Source of the DNA: Haloplanus sp. HW8-1 | GTDB taxonomy: Archaea; Halobacteriota; Halobacteria; Halobacteriales; Haloferacaceae | Length of the DNA: 64,000 nt | Direction of reading: 5' to 3' | Assembly: GCF_023703795.1 (NCBI RefSeq) | Contig: NZ_CP098518.1 | Span: 1,798,001-1,862,000, forward strand | Shown here: piece by piece, positions 18,193 to 24,809 of the stretch | Layout: the number at the start of each line of letters is the position of its first letter | Numbering within the stretch: position 1 is the stretch's first letter | Program-made: the position numbers and the translations under genes | Notes under the pieces: generated by a model | The model's input: the letters and a program-made list of their open reading frames with translations, nothing else | What the model was told of the DNA's origin: nothing | The model's database searches: none

Positions 18193-18789
18193 TCACCCCG
18201 TTGCGCTGGCCCCCAGGGAGGCGTACGGTCGGAGGACGATCAGGAGGGCGAGAACGGCGCCGAGAGCGATGGCGGGGTTGTCGGCCATCGCGCCGAGGGG
18301 ATCGTCGAGGACGTCGTCGACGGGAACGTCGCCGGCGCCAGGGAACAGTCCCGCTCCCCGCTCGTCGCCGTTCGGCGGGAGATCCGACCCACCGGACCCG
18401 ACCGTCAGCGGGTACAGATCGGACGTGTCCTTCCCGTTGTCGCCTCTCACCTGGACCTCGGCGGACACGACGTAGTTGCCGGACGAGTCGACCGACGGTT
18501 CGAAGTGAACGATCGCGTTCGCTCCGAGCGACGTACTGGGACGCTCGACGGGGATGCACGTCGGTTTGGTCGCGCTCCAGACTACCGCGCCCGTGTCGGC
18601 GTCTTCGATCCGCAGGGAGACGTCGGTCATGTGACCGGCGTTCCAGATGCCGTCGGAGGGACAGACGACTGGCCCCCATCCCGCGGGACCCATGCTCTCG
18701 TGGTTGTCGATCTTGACGTCGACGGACTGGGGCACGCCCGTCGCCCAGGAGTTGGTCATCTCGACCGCCGTGATCTCGATATTCGCCAC
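18193..18789 (-). CDS. beta-rich membrane-anchored provirus protein
   Basis: 198 residues. Residues 1-130 are beta-rich and Ig-like in composition (IEITAVEMTNSWATGVPQSV, VVSAEVQVRGDNG). A Gly/Pro/Asp linker follows, and a single hydrophobic segment NPAIALGAVLALLIVLRP ends the protein, so it is probably C-terminally anchored with the folded domain outside the membrane. No N-terminal signal peptide is evident. It may be a virion surface or vertex protein; that role is inferred from its position in the operon. Confidence 0.6.
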   Translation of the reverse strand: MANIEITAVEMTNSWATGVPQSVDVKIDNHESMGPAGWGPVVCPSDGIWNAGHMTDVSLRIEDADTGAVVWSATKPTCIPVERPSTSLGANAIVHFEPSVDSSGNYVVSAEVQVRGDNGKDTSDLYPLTVGSGGSDLPPNGDERGAGLFPGAGDVPVDDVLDDPLGAMADNPAIALGAVLALLIVLRPYASLGASATG

Positions 18790-18791
18790 GG

Positions 18792-19286
18792 CTACCAGAG
18801 CCCTCCGCCGTCCGATCCGTCGGTATCGAAGATCGATCGGCCGATCCCGACGCCGGGGATGGTCTGTCCAACGTCATCGATGACGTCGGCAGGGCTCCCC
18901 GGCTCGAATGGATCATCGTCAGGCAGACTATGCGCCCCGTCGGGGACCGAGGGCTCCGGATCGGTGTCAGTCTCGTCCGTATCGGTCCCCTCGTCTATCG
19001 GCCCCCCGAAATCGTAATCTTCCTCGTCCCAGTGGGACTCGGGATTCTCGTAGTCGAAATCATCGCGGTCCGTCGTCTCGTCAGGAAGCGGTTCGGGGTC
19101 CGTGCCGAAATCCAGATCGTCCTCGTCCGTCTCGTCCGTAGTGTCCGAATCCTGTCCGAACGAATCCGGAATGTCGATGATCGGACGGGTCGATCCCCCT
19201 GACTCCTGGGCCGAGAGCGCCGCCGCTCCTGCTCCCAAGACCGTGATGATCGCCGCCAGTTCGGTCGTGTCGATGTTGGTTGCCAT
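18792..19286 (-). CDS. acidic Asp/Glu/Thr-rich provirus protein with N-terminal hydrophobic segment
   Basis: 164 residues from the ATG at 19286; upstream in-frame ATGs overlap the neighbouring gene and are less likely. After MATNIDTTELAAIITVLGAG, a short hydrophobic helix (residues 9-25), comes an extremely acidic low-complexity region (residues 40-130), then a Gly/Pro-rich end. This looks like a membrane-tethered, disordered virion or assembly protein. No family was recognised. Confidence 0.55.
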   Translation of the reverse strand: MATNIDTTELAAIITVLGAGAAALSAQESGGSTRPIIDIPDSFGQDSDTTDETDEDDLDFGTDPEPLPDETTDRDDFDYENPESHWDEEDYDFGGPIDEGTDTDETDTDPEPSVPDGAHSLPDDDPFEPGSPADVIDDVGQTIPGVGIGRSIFDTDGSDGGGLW

Positions 19287-19293
19287 GTCTGTG

Positions 19294-20034
19294 TCACCTC
19301 TGTGTGGCCGCATATCCGAGTCCGAGGAGTGCAACCACGGCCACGGCCGGGCCGAGGTCTCCCGTGCTGGTCGTCGGGTCGGTGCCGCTCGATCCCGAGC
19401 CGGCCGCCGGCTGGTCCGCGTCGATTACCTCTCCCTGGTTAGGGCCGTCGACGTAGCGGGCAGCCTCGTCCGCGTCTTGGATCGCCCCGACCTCAACGGT
19501 CCGTCCGTCGGGGAGTTCGACGGTCGCTCCCTGCGGGCCGAGAGAAGCGCCCTCTCGTCGGAGGGCCGGAGCGAGGGCGATACCCTGCTCGTTGTCGGCG
19601 TTGACGATGCCGGCGTAATCCGATGGATCGATCTCGGGGGCGTCGTTGGTTGTCGGGACTGTCTCAACTGCACCAGGAGGCGACGGGTCCCCCTCGTTCC
19701 AATCCGGGGAAATTGTATCGTCCTCAAATACCTTGAGGAAACCTGCCCGTTCGCCGTCGACGCGGACCGTGTACTCCCCAGTCTCCCATCCCGACAGATC
19801 AATGCCGAGGTAATCCGTCGAAATCGGGTCGTTTGGGCCGGGGTAGACGCCGATTGAACCTACCGGAACGCCGTCGACCGTCACTTGACCCTCAATCGTT
19901 CCGGTGGGGAGCCCGTTCCTGCCGTCGACAGACGACTGAAACCGCAACCGCTTGGACCCTTCCGACAGATAGGCGACACTACTCCCGTATGCCTCTTCGA
20001 TCCTACTGCGGGCCACGGCCGTCACCCCCCGCAT
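19294..20034 (-). CDS. provirus structural-type protein with C-terminal membrane anchor
   Basis: 246 residues from the ATG at 20034 (MRGVTAVARSRIEEAYGSSV). The middle is beta-rich (GTIEGQVTVDGVPVGSIGVY, SGWETGEYTVRVDGERAGFL). The end has a Ser/Gly/Thr linker and the hydrophobic stretch LGPAVAVVALLGLGYAATQR. This resembles spike or vertex proteins anchored in an internal membrane, which fits a tailless membrane-containing virus, but no homologue was recognised. The start lies within the end of the 72-residue gene upstream. Confidence 0.6.
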   Translation of the reverse strand: MRGVTAVARSRIEEAYGSSVAYLSEGSKRLRFQSSVDGRNGLPTGTIEGQVTVDGVPVGSIGVYPGPNDPISTDYLGIDLSGWETGEYTVRVDGERAGFLKVFEDDTISPDWNEGDPSPPGAVETVPTTNDAPEIDPSDYAGIVNADNEQGIALAPALRREGASLGPQGATVELPDGRTVEVGAIQDADEAARYVDGPNQGEVIDADQPAAGSGSSGTDPTTSTGDLGPAVAVVALLGLGYAATQR

Positions 20035-20221
20035 GGCCGGGCGGACCGCGACCCTCGGCGTGGGCCGCACGAATCTCCTCGAACTCCTCGGGACCCTCCG
20101 CGGCGTCGAGGGCATCGATATGCTTAGCAGGGGGAGGATTCCCCGCAGCCGTCGCCCCGTCTTCGCGGACCATCCGCCGGTACACCTTTGACCGCTGTGC
20201 CTCTATGTGCGTGGATCTCAT
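20003..20221 (-). CDS. 72-residue provirus protein
   Basis: A small protein, MRSTHIEAQRSKVYRRMVRE at the start, with a glycine/proline-rich end. It overlaps the starts and stops of both neighbours (4 bases upstream, 32 bases downstream), as expected of this compact operon. No domain was recognised. Confidence 0.5.
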   Translation of the reverse strand: MRSTHIEAQRSKVYRRMVREDGATAAGNPPPAKHIDALDAAEGPEEFEEIRAAHAEGRGPPGHAGGDGRGPQ

Positions 20222-21075
20222 AGCTTGTACCTCCGTAGAATTGAGTCGAGGGTGGGGTTGCTCGACGTATCCGAACGCGAGAACTTCACCCGGAAACGAA
20301 CATCATTTTCCGGATCTGCCGGTATCGAATCGCCTCGGCGGATGGGGCCGGCTACATCTGTCCATCCGGGACTGCCCTGTGCCTCCTGCACGTATATCTC
20401 GACCGTCTCGCCGTTGAGGGTTCGGGTCATGTACGCCACGTCCCACCCGACCGCATCCGGCGGGGGGGTTCCCGGAGTGCCAAACTCGACAGTCACCGAT
20501 CCTGACGTAACGGAGTCGTTAGTGGCGGTGATACTCTCTATTGAGTAAGCTACTGTGTCGTCCTCAGAACCACCGTCCCATGATTCGACGGTATCCACGC
20601 CGGACACCATGTCGAGCCACTTCGATTCGTAGGGATACGATACGTTTTCGTTGGTCCCTGCCTCCCACCCGTCCGGGCCGTCCACCGCTACGTAGTATTT
20701 CGATTCTGCTGATAGGGATGCGTTGAGCGTGACCGTCTCGTTGCCGTTGTAAGAGCCGGACACAGAGTCGAGCGTATTCGCATCGGAGTCGGTGACTCTC
20801 ACGCCTTCACCACCGCTCACGTTAGAGGATACTGTGACCTCAATAGACGACAAGTCGGACGACGGGACCACTACTACTCCCTTGCCAGTGCTTGAGGTCG
20901 TTGAGGTTCCATCGGCAGGTCGGCTAACCGTCGACGTTGACGTGTCTACAAGCTCAACGGAACCGTTCGCAACCCTCGTTGCGTCGGTCGAGACGGTTAC
21001 ATCCGACTCCCCAAACGTCCGAGCCACGTCCTTGAGAGCGGCTGGTGTCGAACGCGATCCGATTCTTTCGACCAT
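20218..21075 (-). CDS. Ser/Thr-rich beta-structured provirus protein, possible spike or fibre
   Basis: 285 residues. After a short helical N terminus (SRSTPAALKDVARTFGESDV) the protein is dominated by Ser/Thr/Val/Gly beta-rich sequence, including SSIEVTVSSNVSGGEGVRV and SKYYVAVDGPDGWEAG, with a basic end (DSILRRYKL). The composition is like receptor-binding or fibre proteins. The base composition is AT-richer than the neighbouring capsid genes, which suits a faster-evolving host-contact gene. The function is inferred from composition and position only. Confidence 0.55.
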   Translation of the reverse strand: MVERIGSRSTPAALKDVARTFGESDVTVSTDATRVANGSVELVDTSTSTVSRPADGTSTTSSTGKGVVVVPSSDLSSIEVTVSSNVSGGEGVRVTDSDANTLDSVSGSYNGNETVTLNASLSAESKYYVAVDGPDGWEAGTNENVSYPYESKWLDMVSGVDTVESWDGGSEDDTVAYSIESITATNDSVTSGSVTVEFGTPGTPPPDAVGWDVAYMTRTLNGETVEIYVQEAQGSPGWTDVAGPIRRGDSIPADPENDVRFRVKFSRSDTSSNPTLDSILRRYKL

Positions 21076-21452
21076 TATGATACCTCCATGAACCCGTTTG
21101 CAGAGTTTCCGTCGGGGGCTTCGGTCGTGATTTTGAGTCTGACGTATCGGCTTCCGATGCGGTATGTTTGGGTGATTTCTGATTCATTCCCCCAACTGTC
21201 CCAGGGACCAAACCAGTTGGTCCCGTCGGGGCTGGATTCGAGGACGTAACTGGCATCGGCCGTTGCGTTAATAGCCAGGTCTAAGATGCGCTTCCCTCGG
21301 GTGTCGAGTTCGAAAATCGTCCCTTTCGAGTCGATAGCAGCGCCGTCGATGGTCGTGGTGTACGTCCCGTCGTTGGCGACCGGGACCTGCCGTCCTTCTC
21401 CGTCGGTTGCGGTCTCGATGTCGCTGACGTCGGAGGTCGAGTCGAGAGGCAT
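21075..21452 (-). CDS. provirus protein with discoidin/galactose-binding-like C terminus
   Basis: 125 residues from the ATG at 21452, which overlaps the upstream stop (TGATG). The sequence includes RILDLAINATADASYVLES, SSPDGTNWFGPWDSWG and YRIGSRYVRLKITTEA. This tryptophan-bearing beta-sandwich pattern is seen in phage and halovirus fibre-like and F5/8-type domains. It is probably a virion surface component working with the 285-residue product; that is inference. Confidence 0.5.
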   Translation of the reverse strand: MPLDSTSDVSDIETATDGEGRQVPVANDGTYTTTIDGAAIDSKGTIFELDTRGKRILDLAINATADASYVLESSPDGTNWFGPWDSWGNESEITQTYRIGSRYVRLKITTEAPDGNSANGFMEVS

Positions 21453-21805
21453 CAGGTCACCTCCCACCCGACTGGCTGGACGACGACGAACCGGTCCGCG
21501 GTCGAGTCCAGATTACTTACCTCGACGACGAGCGAGCGGGTGAACGACTTGGCCGGGACGAACGTCACCGAGAGATCGTCGACGTCGGTCGGGGGGATCT
21601 TCGACGGACCGTAGATCGGTTCGCCGTCGGCCTTGGCCGTGTAACTCATGTTCGGGAACTTCGAGATCGCGAGGATCGGCAGGTACATCCGCGTCTCGGA
21701 CTGTTCGGGCGTGAACTCGGCCGTGAGCTTCTGTCCGGGCGAGAGCGTCGTCGCGACGGTTTCGTTGAACGGCGCGTCGTCGTGATCGGGACACGGGACC
21801 AGCAT
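21452..21805 (-). CDS. beta-rich provirus structural protein
   Basis: 117 residues from the ATG at 21805; longer frame extensions upstream are Arg-rich and look non-coding. It contains TMYLPILAISKFPN-like segments (actual MYLPILAISKFPNMSYTAKA) and FVPAKSFTRSLVVEVSNLD, a compact beta-sandwich pattern. The start overlaps the upstream 30-residue ORF (TGATG) and the end overlaps the next gene. It is probably a minor capsid or vertex protein by position; no family was recognised. Confidence 0.55.
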   Translation of the reverse strand: MLVPCPDHDDAPFNETVATTLSPGQKLTAEFTPEQSETRMYLPILAISKFPNMSYTAKADGEPIYGPSKIPPTDVDDLSVTFVPAKSFTRSLVVEVSNLDSTADRFVVVQPVGWEVT

Positions 21806-21897
21806 CACGAGTCCCCCGTGGTGTCCTCGATCTTCTCTTCGAGGCGACGCTTCTCCGTCTCGACGTCGACGTCCTCGATCTTGCCTTCGGACTTCAT
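21805..21897 (-). CDS. 30-residue charged mini-protein
   Basis: MKSEGKIEDVDVETEKRRLE starts a highly charged, helix-forming peptide. Its ATG overlaps the stop of the gene upstream and its stop overlaps the next start (TGATG). Coupling on both sides is the main reason to believe it is translated. Confidence 0.45.
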   Translation of the reverse strand: MKSEGKIEDVDVETEKRRLEEKIEDTTGDS

Positions 21898-22199
21898 CCG
21901 CGCACCTCCGTGTACGCCCAGTAGCCGAGGACGAGCGTGTTGATCGCGGTCCAGACGAGGAGGGCGTCCTCGGTAGACAGCTCACCCGGAGCGACGAGGG
22001 ACTGGATCGTACCGGACACCGTGCCGTCGGTCACCGAGGCGTCGGTGTCGACGTCGGCCGCGCGGTTTCCCGTCGACGTCGACGAGCAGCACCCGGCGCA
22101 CGCGCACGCCTGTCCGTCGGTGCCGCCGCCGTTCATCGTGTGGTACTGGCCGGTGGGCTGTGGCTGGCCGGTCGTGGCGTCCCAGATAGGGTTCTGCAT
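21894..22199 (-). CDS. small cysteine-bearing membrane protein downstream of the capsid genes
   Basis: 101 residues. A Gly/Thr-rich N terminus contains a cysteine cluster (ACACAGCC), and a single hydrophobic segment ALLVWTAINTLVLGYWAYTE ends the protein. It is the first gene after the two capsid-like genes, where SH1-type viruses carry small membrane-associated virion proteins. The cysteine cluster may bind metal or form disulphides. Confidence 0.55.
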   Translation of the reverse strand: MQNPIWDATTGQPQPTGQYHTMNGGGTDGQACACAGCCSSTSTGNRAADVDTDASVTDGTVSGTIQSLVAPGELSTEDALLVWTAINTLVLGYWAYTEVRG

Positions 22200-22221
22200 G
22201 ATAAACTCCCGAGGGGTCGGG

Positions 22222-22977
22222 TTACCGACTCCCCATGTCGGATTTGATGAGTTGCTTCAGGCCCGCGACCGTGGTCGCGCCACGCTCGACCGGGATGTGG
22301 AGCAGCATGTTGTCCGGGGTCGCGCCGTCGCCGGCGGGGTCCTCGAAGCGGACTTCGTACGGCGCCTTCACGTAGACGTTCAGGCGCATGTCGCTCGCGA
22401 GGAACGGCTGGAGGGCCGACTGGTTCAGTTCGAAGAACTCGGGCTGCTCGGCCTGCTTGGTCTGGTTGGCCAGATTCAGGGCCTCGGTGTACAGTTCCTC
22501 GTTCGCGCTGGCGCTCGACGAGGGCGTGGCCTTGTACACTTCGAGGGTGGCCGTGTCTCCCGGCATGTACCAGACGTGGACGTTGTTGTTTGAGCCGGGG
22601 TCGGTCACGTCGATGGAGTCGTTCGCGTAGTCGACGGCGTCGGGATTGCCGTAGTAGGACCCGCCGATGTAGACGACCACGTTCTGCGTGTTCGGACACT
22701 GGATGAGGTCGTGGCTCAGATTGAACGTCTCCGTGTTGCCCCCCGTCCCGTCGCTACTGAACTGCTCGTAGGCAGGCACGGCCACGCGGAAGGGGTTGCT
22801 CCGTCCGGAGAGGATTCGATGGACGGTCTCGACGGGAAGTTCGGCGATCAACGACCGGGAGCCGGTCGTGTTGACCGACGTGTCGGCCTCGTCGCGGAAG
22901 TTCGTCGGGCCGATCCCGCCCGAGGTACGCGAGACGTCGCGCAGGTCGTCGATGACGTCCTGTGCCGTCCGCGCCAT
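22222..22977 (-). CDS. capsid-like protein (candidate large major capsid protein, VP4-like)
   Basis: 251 residues, directly downstream of the 173-residue candidate small capsid protein with 1 base between them. The sequence is mixed to beta-rich: NVVVYIGGSYYGNPDAVDY, NNNVHVWYMPGDTATLEVY, LNVYVKAPYEVRFEDPAG and LLHIPVERGATTVAGLKQL. Sphaerolipoviruses such as SH1 build capsids from a small and a large single-jelly-roll protein encoded side by side in this order, of about these sizes as I recall. No motif proves it; assignment rests on order, size and the nearby ATPase. Confidence 0.6.
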   Translation of the reverse strand: MARTAQDVIDDLRDVSRTSGGIGPTNFRDEADTSVNTTGSRSLIAELPVETVHRILSGRSNPFRVAVPAYEQFSSDGTGGNTETFNLSHDLIQCPNTQNVVVYIGGSYYGNPDAVDYANDSIDVTDPGSNNNVHVWYMPGDTATLEVYKATPSSSASANEELYTEALNLANQTKQAEQPEFFELNQSALQPFLASDMRLNVYVKAPYEVRFEDPAGDGATPDNMLLHIPVERGATTVAGLKQLIKSDMGSR

Positions 22978-22978
22978 C

Positions 22979-23500
22979 CTACCGCCCCCGGTTGAACGGC
23001 CCTTCGAGGGCGGTCGGGTCGACGTACCATTCGGACTGCGACCAGTCGATCTGCGAGGGGGCTCGCATCGACAGGTAGAGATCCTGAATGTCGGCCCACT
23101 CGATGTTGGAGACGGGGTCGCCGCCCATGTTCTCGGGCGAGGTCAGCACCACCTTGGTCGCGTCGACGTTGTCGACGTTGCGCTGTTCTTGGAGGCTGTA
23201 GGAGTTGTACACCGAGATCTGCTCGACGCGCTTGGAAACCTTCATGCGCTCGTCGGTGCCCGCCGGGGAGATCTCGAACTGGAGCTTCGCCGAGGTGGCG
23301 ATGAGGTTCCCGTTCGAGTCCCGGAACTTCCCGTAGATCGGAATACCCTGCTCGCTTCCCTTCGCCACTCGGTTGAGCAGCCGGAGGAAGGTCCCGCGGT
23401 CCGGGGTGATCCGGGCGATGGGTGTCATGACGCCCGCCGTGTTCGTCTCCTTGGTGACGATCTCGCTAGTGTCGCCCTCCGAGATGTAGACCTGCGCCAT
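22979..23500 (-). CDS. capsid-like protein (candidate small major capsid protein, VP7-like)
   Basis: 173 residues, starting MAQVYISEGDTSEIVTKETN. Beta-rich segments include GIPIYGKFRDSNGNLIATSA and AKLQFEISPAGTDERMKVSK, in keeping with a single jelly roll. The ATG overlaps the stop of the small membrane protein upstream (TGATG) and the large capsid candidate follows immediately. The block small membrane protein-VP7-VP4 matches my memory of SH1-like viruses. The call is by synteny and size, not by a diagnostic motif. Confidence 0.6.
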   Translation of the reverse strand: MAQVYISEGDTSEIVTKETNTAGVMTPIARITPDRGTFLRLLNRVAKGSEQGIPIYGKFRDSNGNLIATSAKLQFEISPAGTDERMKVSKRVEQISVYNSYSLQEQRNVDNVDATKVVLTSPENMGGDPVSNIEWADIQDLYLSMRAPSQIDWSQSEWYVDPTALEGPFNRGR

Positions 23501-23796
23501 CAGTTACCACCCTCACCGACGGAGGTGACTCGCTGCTTCAGCTCGAACCGTTCGGCGAGCTTGTCGAGCGTGTAGAGGCCGCCCCCCATCCGAGCCATGT
23601 TGGTGCCCTCGGGAAGGTAGCCCGCACCGAGTACGACGGCGACGCCGTAGGCCTCGTCGGGGAGGTCCCACGGCAGGTTCGGTTCGATCAGGTTCCGTGC
23701 GACTGTGCCCGCGAGGAACGCCCCGAACAGGATGGCCACGTCGGTCCACATGTCCGAGTCCGCGAGCGTGTCGAAGCTGTCTGCAAGTTCTCCCAT
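23500..23796 (-). CDS. small virion membrane protein candidate (VP12-like)
   Basis: 98 residues from the ATG at 23796. Two hydrophobic stretches, VAILFGAFLAGTVARNLI (about residues 19-36) and AYGVAVVLGAGYLPEG (about residues 48-63), give a small integral membrane protein. The stop overlaps the start of the small capsid candidate. A protein of this size lies upstream of the capsid pair in SH1-like viruses as I recall. An upstream in-frame extension exists but is AT-rich and unlike coding sequence. Confidence 0.55.
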   Translation of the reverse strand: MGELADSFDTLADSDMWTDVAILFGAFLAGTVARNLIEPNLPWDLPDEAYGVAVVLGAGYLPEGTNMARMGGGLYTLDKLAERFELKQRVTSVGEGGN

Positions 23797-23885
23797 GCTA
23801 CAGCCCGAACAAACCGCCAGGGCCATGTAATTCACCGCGATAGGATCTCTGAGATACGAATAGGTTTCATGTGCTTTTGACAGAA

Positions 23886-24707
23886 TCACTGAGTTCCTTG
23901 TTCCTCAGAATTTTCCCTAACTGCAGTTGACTGATCGGGGAACAGCTTCACCGCCATTTCGCCGTCGTGAGTAATGGGTAGACATGCGATCTTGTCGCTG
24001 GTTCGCAGATATTCAAGAAGCAGACGTTTATCTCCCTCGACGTACGACCTGACGGCAGATTCTGTGATAATTTCACTATCGATTTCCTTCAGTACATTTT
24101 CTGGTGATTGCCCAGCTAACTTAGCTACCTTGGGTGCCGATTTATGTGGAGTCACGGAGTATCGGCGATCCGGACGATTCTCGTACCACTTCCGATCAAT
24201 TAGCCATACGTCTCCGTTTGGGCGGTCCTCTCGAACCATTGTCTCTGTCTTACTTATTCGGCGCTCTCCAAGTTCATGGAGGATTTTATCATAAATAACT
24301 TGACTGAGGCTTGATTTGATCGGGTTTCGTTTGGTCCAATCGATCTCTTCTAATTGGTCCCGATGTTCTTCAACGAACAGCTCTACAGCAGCTTGTTCGT
24401 CTCCTTCCAAATAGTAGATAGTCCGGCAATCGATAGAATTTGGTCCTATCGGCCAGGAACTGGTGATCCGTAGTGTGCGTACCTCTGACCGTTGCGTTGG
24501 CGTGAGTGATCCGATATTCAACCCCGTTTGTGGTTTTGCTTGCAGACGCTCGTATGGAGAGGGCATGGTATTTGCTGGTGAATTACCACCACGGACACAA
24601 GATATTTGTTGAATATTCAGATCGTCTCTACTGTCAGAATTCTCCCGCATGAGGGAATCTACTACGTAGTCGCTTAACACAAAGTATTTACCACAGACGA
24701 TGGTCAT
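23886..24707 (-). CDS. AT-rich gene of unknown function divergent to the S-layer gene
   Basis: 273 residues from the ATG at 24707. No domain was recognised. Segments such as SSLSQVIYDKILHELGERRI, VWLIDRKWYENRPDRRYSVT and SAVRSYVEGDKRLLLEYLRT suggest a soluble, mixed alpha/beta intracellular protein without signal or membrane segments. GC content is visibly lower than in surrounding provirus and host genes, pointing to a different origin. Its start lies 102 bases from the divergently transcribed S-layer gene, so the two may share a control region and may have arrived together. It ends 90 bases before the capsid block. Confidence 0.6.
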   Translation of the reverse strand: MTIVCGKYFVLSDYVVDSLMRENSDSRDDLNIQQISCVRGGNSPANTMPSPYERLQAKPQTGLNIGSLTPTQRSEVRTLRITSSWPIGPNSIDCRTIYYLEGDEQAAVELFVEEHRDQLEEIDWTKRNPIKSSLSQVIYDKILHELGERRISKTETMVREDRPNGDVWLIDRKWYENRPDRRYSVTPHKSAPKVAKLAGQSPENVLKEIDSEIITESAVRSYVEGDKRLLLEYLRTSDKIACLPITHDGEMAVKLFPDQSTAVRENSEEQGTQ

Positions 24708-24809
24708 AACACCCTGTACCCCTACCAGTGGCTGGCGCAGCGCCGGACCACGAATCGGCACGAAAGAGGAATGCCCTCGGGACTGTCACTGCGAACACAA
24801 CAACGAAAA

